DNA from: Sympetrum striolatum
Lineage: Eukaryota; Arthropoda; Insecta; Odonata; Libellulidae
Direction of reading: 5' to 3'
DNA length: 64,000 nt
Assembly (NCBI GenBank): GCA_947579665.1
Contig: OX388349.1
Location: 17,702,459-17,766,458 of the forward strand
The position numbers and the translations under genes are program-made. Every line of letters starts with the position of its first letter. Within the stretch, counting starts at the first letter, position 1. Below, piece after piece: positions 58,870 through 64,000 of the stretch. The notes under the pieces are model-generated. The model ran no database searches. It was not told where the DNA came from and saw only the letters and a list, made by a program, of their open reading frames with translations.

Positions 58870-60300
58870 TAATGATGTGCCTACACTAGTTTTATTTTCG
58901 GAAGATTAGCATATGATAATGTAACCACTCGTTGTATTACTATAGCTTATGCTTGTATCACTATTTGTATACTTATTACCTGTGTAATTATTGATGTACA
59001 GTCAAGATCTTCCATTCGTAGTATTTCTGCATTGCTATCCATTAAAACTATCTTATATGGATCATGCAGGGGATAAATTCACTAGATGATTTTTAAATCT
59101 ACCGATATACACATCTTGAAATGTTTTCGCGAATTCATTTTATTATTCGATATTTGTTCAATTTCTATGATATAACTTATCACACTTTTTGACTTTGATT
59201 TTTATTTTCCTTTTTCTTTCCATTTAAAGAATATTATAACGAGTCAAATCTAAGATTCGTATCCGTATCTTGCTTTAAATTAATGTGTCATATTTGATTG
59301 TTATTAATTCTAAACTGTAGCGATGGCTTAATTTTATATCATTTAATATTTAATGGTTAAATACTTTTATTAATTTGTCAAGATACTAATGAATATTTTT
59401 AGGTGTCCAATAATTTTATTTCATATGAAATTAATTATACGGAATACTTCCCGAGGATAATCAACTAGTTAACTTTCCCTCTGTGGCTTAGATGCTACTT
59501 GTGAGACACAGGCGTATGAAATATTCCAAATCCTGTTCCAAGGAATTTTCCCTTTACTTTAGCACTTACTCTCAGAGACCAATTTATGAATGTGATCAGG
59601 AAAAAGGGAATTGCGAATCAACCAAATTGAGGAAACCGCTCCAGTTGCCATGGAGAGAGCGAAGATAACACACTCACAGATATGCCTCACACAAAATACG
59701 GAGGTATTGAGAAGATACGGGAACCAATAGTAACGCGCAGAGTAGTGCTTACGTCACACTTTTTCTCCCTCTCTGAACCCTTTCGCAGGGCCGAAGGGCA
59801 TTCTCTTGTACTTCCAAAACTTTTCACGTCAGCCTTCGGGAACGAGAGTAGAGACACGATTTCTTATGCTGTCTTATTGATGCCTCCCACTGTGACGTTT
59901 GACCTCATTTCTTAATCTAACCCTCATATTTCGAAATTTTATTACGATCAAAAACAGTTCCCTTGTAAGAGTAATGTTGGAACTTATAAATATCGCATCC
60001 CACCGTGAGAAGTATCACGATGTATTGTTAAAAAACTTTAGGTGATATTATGCTATAGCGTTAGAGAAAGTAATTAATTATTTGTTCCAGAGCCTTAGAT
60101 AAATTATATTTAAAGATTTCGAAAGCTAAATGCAAACATTTCCTTAGCATTGCATGTGTTTACCTAAACCCCTCGATGAAGGAAGTGGTGTACGATTTCC
60201 TTTCTCATAACTATCCAAAATTACCTTATATTAATACTTGCGTAAATTTATATTTAAATACCTCGTGTTTTTCTCTATTAAGCCTTCTTGTTTGTGATAT
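58870..60300. other. Non-coding, nothing recognised
   Basis: AT-rich. A 77-codon frame at 59682-59915 is not recognised. Confidence 0.5.
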
Positions 60301-60306
60301 CCTCAG

Positions 60307-60333
60307 CTGATGATGGCCGATTTGTGCCGAAAA
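60307..60333 (+). repeat. Third CTGATGA-stem-GAAA core, flanks not hammerhead-like
   Basis: CTGATGA-T-GGC, 8-base loop, GCC-GAAA. Same core and same extra T as at 7892 and 57302 (minus), but the flanking bases do not form stem I. It may be a decayed copy. Confidence 0.35.
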
Positions 60334-60437
60334 TGATCGTGTTTTAAATATACTTGTGGGAAATCGTAATGCTGATTTTATTCTATCCTTATTCTAAGTG
60401 TTTAAATGTAAAGGTTTTAATTAAATAGAGGGTCATC

Positions 60438-60461
60438 TATATATATATATATATATATATA
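60438..60461. repeat. (TA)12 microsatellite
   Basis: Twelve uninterrupted TA units. Confidence 0.95.
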
Positions 60462-60464
60462 CTA

Positions 60465-61450
60465 ATCTACTATTAGTAATTTATCGAATAAATTTTCACA
60501 TTTTTGAATGACATATTGAAATACACGTTGAATGATTTACTACTTAATTTATAGTACGCAAATACTTCTGGGTAGATGAGAGAAGCATACTGGATATTGT
60601 GCTAATCTTTTCTAATGTTTTGATAATAAGTATTAAAATCCATCAGCAAACGATGAGTATGTATATTATTTTGCTTTATAATGTTTACTATATAGCGCAT
60701 AAATACTTTTTCTGGACAGATATGAGAAAAATATTGGGAAATGTCCTGCTCTTACCTAATTTTGCTAAAATTACTGATAAGTACCATCTACAAATGATGA
60801 TTATATATCAATATATTACTTAAATAAAGTTTACTATGTTCTCAGAATATAGCGTGGAAACTTTTTCACGTATTTAATCGAATTTTCTTTCCAACGTCAA
60901 GTTTGCCTTCAATGAAGTATTTTGAGAGTGGTAACGCCTTAGAACTTGCTTTGATATTTCCGCGGTATGAAATATTATTAGAAAAGACAGCGGGTATTCT
61001 TTATCTCCATGTCAGAGAATTGTGACGTCTTTTCAGTCGAAAAAACAGCCGAAATTTGATTTATTTCCGATATAAAATTCCCTCCGTTCCCGTTCCCAGT
61101 TTTCTTGAACTCGAAATAACTTTCATCTCTGCCGCCTCAAAGAGCCTCGCTGTATTTCTCTATAAAATGTTTTCCGTGTCCTAAAGACATTCGCGTTACT
61201 ATAACACCCCCGGTACATTGAAAATTACTTCGTGGCGTATATATTTTATCAAAGGGAAGTATCTTTGCTCCGTTTTTTAGAGAAGTTTAGGTCGGACGAG
61301 ACAAAATTGGTAGCACAAGAAAGCAAAACCGTGTTTTGCGACGCATTTTGCAGAGTTCCTTCATAAAACAAGCAGCGTCGCAAGACTATTCCTTAAGGGT
61401 AAGGATCTGGGTGAAACGTGAAAGGAAGAATGCGTGTATTGGCCACGGAT
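60465..61450. other. Non-coding, nothing recognised
   Basis: AT-rich. A short less AT-rich patch at about 61060-61140. Confidence 0.5.
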
Positions 61451-61452
61451 GT

Positions 61453-61650
61453 ACTTGTCCTGTGCATAGCAATGCCTTCCAGCGGGATCTTACCTTTATC
61501 ATGAACGTATACTTATGATCTCATGACATCAAAGAACTTTTAAACCTTACGTGTTCCTGCCCACTGAACGATGCTTTCCAACGGAATCTTACTTTTACCA
61601 TTTTTATTTGCTTGTGATTTCATGACAGCAAAGAACTTTTAACCGTACGA
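61453..61650 (+). repeat. 99-bp imperfect tandem duplication
   Basis: GC(C/T)TTCCA-CGG-ATCTTAC at 61474 recurs at 61573, and CATGACA-CAAAGAACTTTTAA at 61522 recurs at 61621, both at offset 99. About a fifth of positions differ. Confidence 0.85.
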
Positions 61651-61654
61651 ATAT

Positions 61655-63370
61655 CATAGTTGATGTTCAGAAATCAACTTTTCAACACTTCAACATTTAC
61701 TTAATAGTTTTTCTCTACTACTACATTAGATATCTTCTGGTAAAGCGGACATGATCGCGGAATACAATAATTATTGCTCATAAATCATTAAAAACCTCTT
61801 CAACCCTTAATTATTTTTATCCTCGATATTTTATTGCTTATAGTAAAACAGATATGAAAATGGAATTAAAAACGTTACCAAATTTTAATATAATTTTGAT
61901 ATCCTAATTACTAAATACTGTTAATCCACCATTTGTCGGATTAGTATCCACTAGACTATCGAAAGGTTGCTGTTATGTATATGTAACTATTTCTCTTAAT
62001 GTACTGTTTAAAATTGTTAATAGTAACCAAAATATATAAGTTTATATAGATTTTATATATCTTGCGTAGTTGTGACTGAGAACTGACCACAAGTTTGAAA
62101 AATACACATTCAGAAATACTTTTGGTTGCATAAAACTTCTAGCCATGAGGCAGTAAGTGTTACTGTATATATCAATGTCATAACAATAAAAATGAGGTAG
62201 AATCTCCGTTGGACAATATCTTATATATTATGGAAGTAGTCGCTAAGAATAGTCCTGGAACTCTACATGGAGCATCTGTTTCCTTGAGATTTTTTATATA
62301 AGATTCACTCGTACAGGGGTAATGGAAAAATGATCGAGGTTCTGTCCCAGATGTGGGAGAGAATGGATACGAACCAGCCTTCACAAAGATTCAACTGATA
62401 AAGAGTTCTCTATCTCTTCGGTCCCTATTATCAATTGGCTCGGTTTTTAACGATATCAATTACATCATTAACCTATCACTATGCTCTACAAATTCCAAAG
62501 TATTTAACTTTCTCAGGCCAGTTTTGGAGGCTCTTATCACCTGGAAAATATGCATGAGAAATACAGACTGCTTGATATTATAAATTTACCGCCGAAGAAT
62601 TCCGAACTTTAATTGCGGTGTCCGCTCTCATCGGAAAACTGAAACTCGGCCGAGATATTTCTCGAAGTAATTAAATAAGAAGCACTTCAAACTGAGGAAA
62701 ATTCGTTAATTAGCAATGCGCTTTTCGTTTGAAACTTTCATTGAGATATAGAAGCGCCTTAATCATCCCATCTTTCAATGTTTTCTAATTAGCAATGAAA
62801 CTAGACCCTCTCTGTGGAACTTTATCGGTAGCCCTAGGCAGAAGTAATTATTATTGACCGGTGAAAAAATGATGTAGATCAAATTCAATTTCTGATGACC
62901 TTAAATTGGAATATTTAGGATGTAAATATCAAAAACTTTCGAAAGTCTTCTTTTATATCACACCTCTCCACATTCTTGGCTTATTAGTTGATTCTTTTAT
63001 TTGTTTTAATTTGAATTAGATTTCAAAATCGAATTTCATTTATCAATAATCCTCAGACTTGATGATATTGCTCTTCATATAGTTCATTTTGAGCAGCACG
63101 TAAACACTCGACGAACTTCAGTTATCAATTATTAGATTTAGCTTATTTTAGTGTTTACTTTTATCTTGTCAGATGTTAATGAGAAACGGGAAACAAAGGC
63201 TGCTGAAAATTTAGAGAAGTCGATAATTTCTATGTATTTTTCCTGAAATTTCAATTTTTTATGGAATGGTTAAGTCATGACGATCAAAATGGGATTTGGA
63301 TATCGAAAATATCTTGTATATATCTTTGTATATTATTGTAGGTAAACAAAATTGAAACACGGCTGTTATT
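61655..63370. other. Non-coding, nothing recognised
   Basis: AT-rich. No feature supported. Confidence 0.5.
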
Positions 63371-63374
63371 GAAT

Positions 63375-63745
63375 TAGAGGTTTTAAATACTCCAATAGCA
63401 GTTTTATCAACACTACTCATTACCGCCGGTTTCCGGAAAACAAAGGATAGGTCCTGATTATTCATACTCTGAGAAACCCAAAATGCACATTTCAATACCC
63501 ATGCTATCATATTCAGAGACAGAAGAATACAATACAAATAGGATAAAAATTATTTTTCATACAATTTTGATAGAAAATATTTATTTGCATTCTTCTTCCC
63601 TTGTAGATGATGGCACGGATATCTAAATGGGCGTTGGGTGTCTCTCGAAGGATCACTGATCCACGTCTTTCCGTTATTTTCTAAAACCGGTAGCAAGAAA
63701 ATGAGGAACGCCGATAAAGACGGCTATTGGAGATTTTGTTAACCT
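63375..63745. mobile_element. Foldback element related to 28316-28710
   Basis: The left arm (63375-63445: TAGAGGTTTTAAATACTCC, AATAGC, ACTCATTACCGCCGGTTT) is an imperfect inverse of the right arm (63675-63745: AAACCGGTAGCAAGAAAATG, AGGAACGCCGATAAAG, GGCTATTGGAGATTTT). The right arm matches AGGAACGCCGACAAAGATGG and GGAGATTTTAAACCTCTA of the element at 28.3-28.7 kb. Arms are more diverged than there, so this insertion looks older. Confidence 0.6.
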
Positions 63746-63957
63746 ATAATTAATTGTGTTCTATCGGGAATTTATTAAGATACAAAGGAGTCTGTTAATC
63801 CAAAATTTGAAACAAAATTCAATATCGAAAATGCTTCATTTCCTCGAAAAAATGATTGTATTTGATGTTGATTTGTTTACAAAAGTTTATAATGAGAGAT
63901 GAATTTGCCAGAAGATGAAATTAAGCGACATTTACCAGATTTAAACGAAACCATTTT

Positions 63958-64000
63958 AGGGTTAACATTATGGTACTTCTTAACTTGTAAAAAATTCATG
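63958..64000 (+). repeat. Start of a second copy of the repeat at 4123
   Basis: 43 bases match 4123-4165 with four differences, same orientation, and run into the window edge. The hairpin arm begins at the end and its partner would lie outside. Confidence 0.75.

Noticed and set aside
60438..60461. Replication origin or regulatory TA tract
   Set aside because: Plain (TA)12 microsatellite without supporting context.

Overview
This window looks like gene-poor, AT-rich nuclear DNA of an arthropod, most likely an insect. I base that on the low GC content, the absence of long open frames, and the mix of mobile elements: a mariner DNA transposon, Helitrons with rolling-circle termini, tRNA-derived SINEs, non-LTR (LINE) debris and many small foldback elements. 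I cannot name the species. I found no protein-coding host gene that I can support, no rRNA and no intact tRNA gene. Bacterial features (operons, ribosome binding sites, CRISPR) are absent. Unknown host exons in the less AT-rich patches cannot be excluded from one window.

Layout. 1-3960: featureless AT-rich DNA. 3960-6440: two foldback repeats, a LINE ORF2 relic, and a dispersed repeat (R1) between two 96-bp direct repeats. 7827-7961: a 59-bp-arm foldback whose spacer starts a hammerhead-ribozyme-like core. 9850-10275: a LINE-type 3' tail, then a palindrome-rich element. 11895-13078: non-autonomous Helitron 1. 16600-17050: inverted second copy of R1. 20149-22730: Helitron 2, split by a mariner at 20701-21995. 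24052-28774: two identical 63-bp inverted blocks 4.6 kb apart, with a SINE and a foldback cluster between or beside them. 32046-39610: LINE fragments and LINE-type tails. 40074-40840: two tandem duplications. 43780-44370: a strongly CpG-rich island, the best candidate promoter or first exon. 53064-53360: a 27-bp minisatellite. 57036-58868: a tiny TA-flanked MITE, a tRNA-like sequence, a foldback with the best hammerhead-like layout, and a SINE. 61453-61650: a 99-bp tandem duplication. 63375-63745: a foldback related to the one at 28.3 kb. The last 43 bases start another copy of the repeat at 4.1 kb.

The most informative signals are: (1) a mariner whose inverted repeats are about 146 bp long and carry an inverted copy of the last 25 or so transposase codons; (2) its insertion into a Helitron, which gives a relative age; (3) a foldback family carrying a CTGANGA-stem-GAAA core with flanks that can form a hammerhead stem I next to a cleavable triplet; (4) a dispersed retroelement tail whose terminal hairpin keeps its pairing while its sequence changes. 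The elements do not work together as a pathway; they record successive transposition events.
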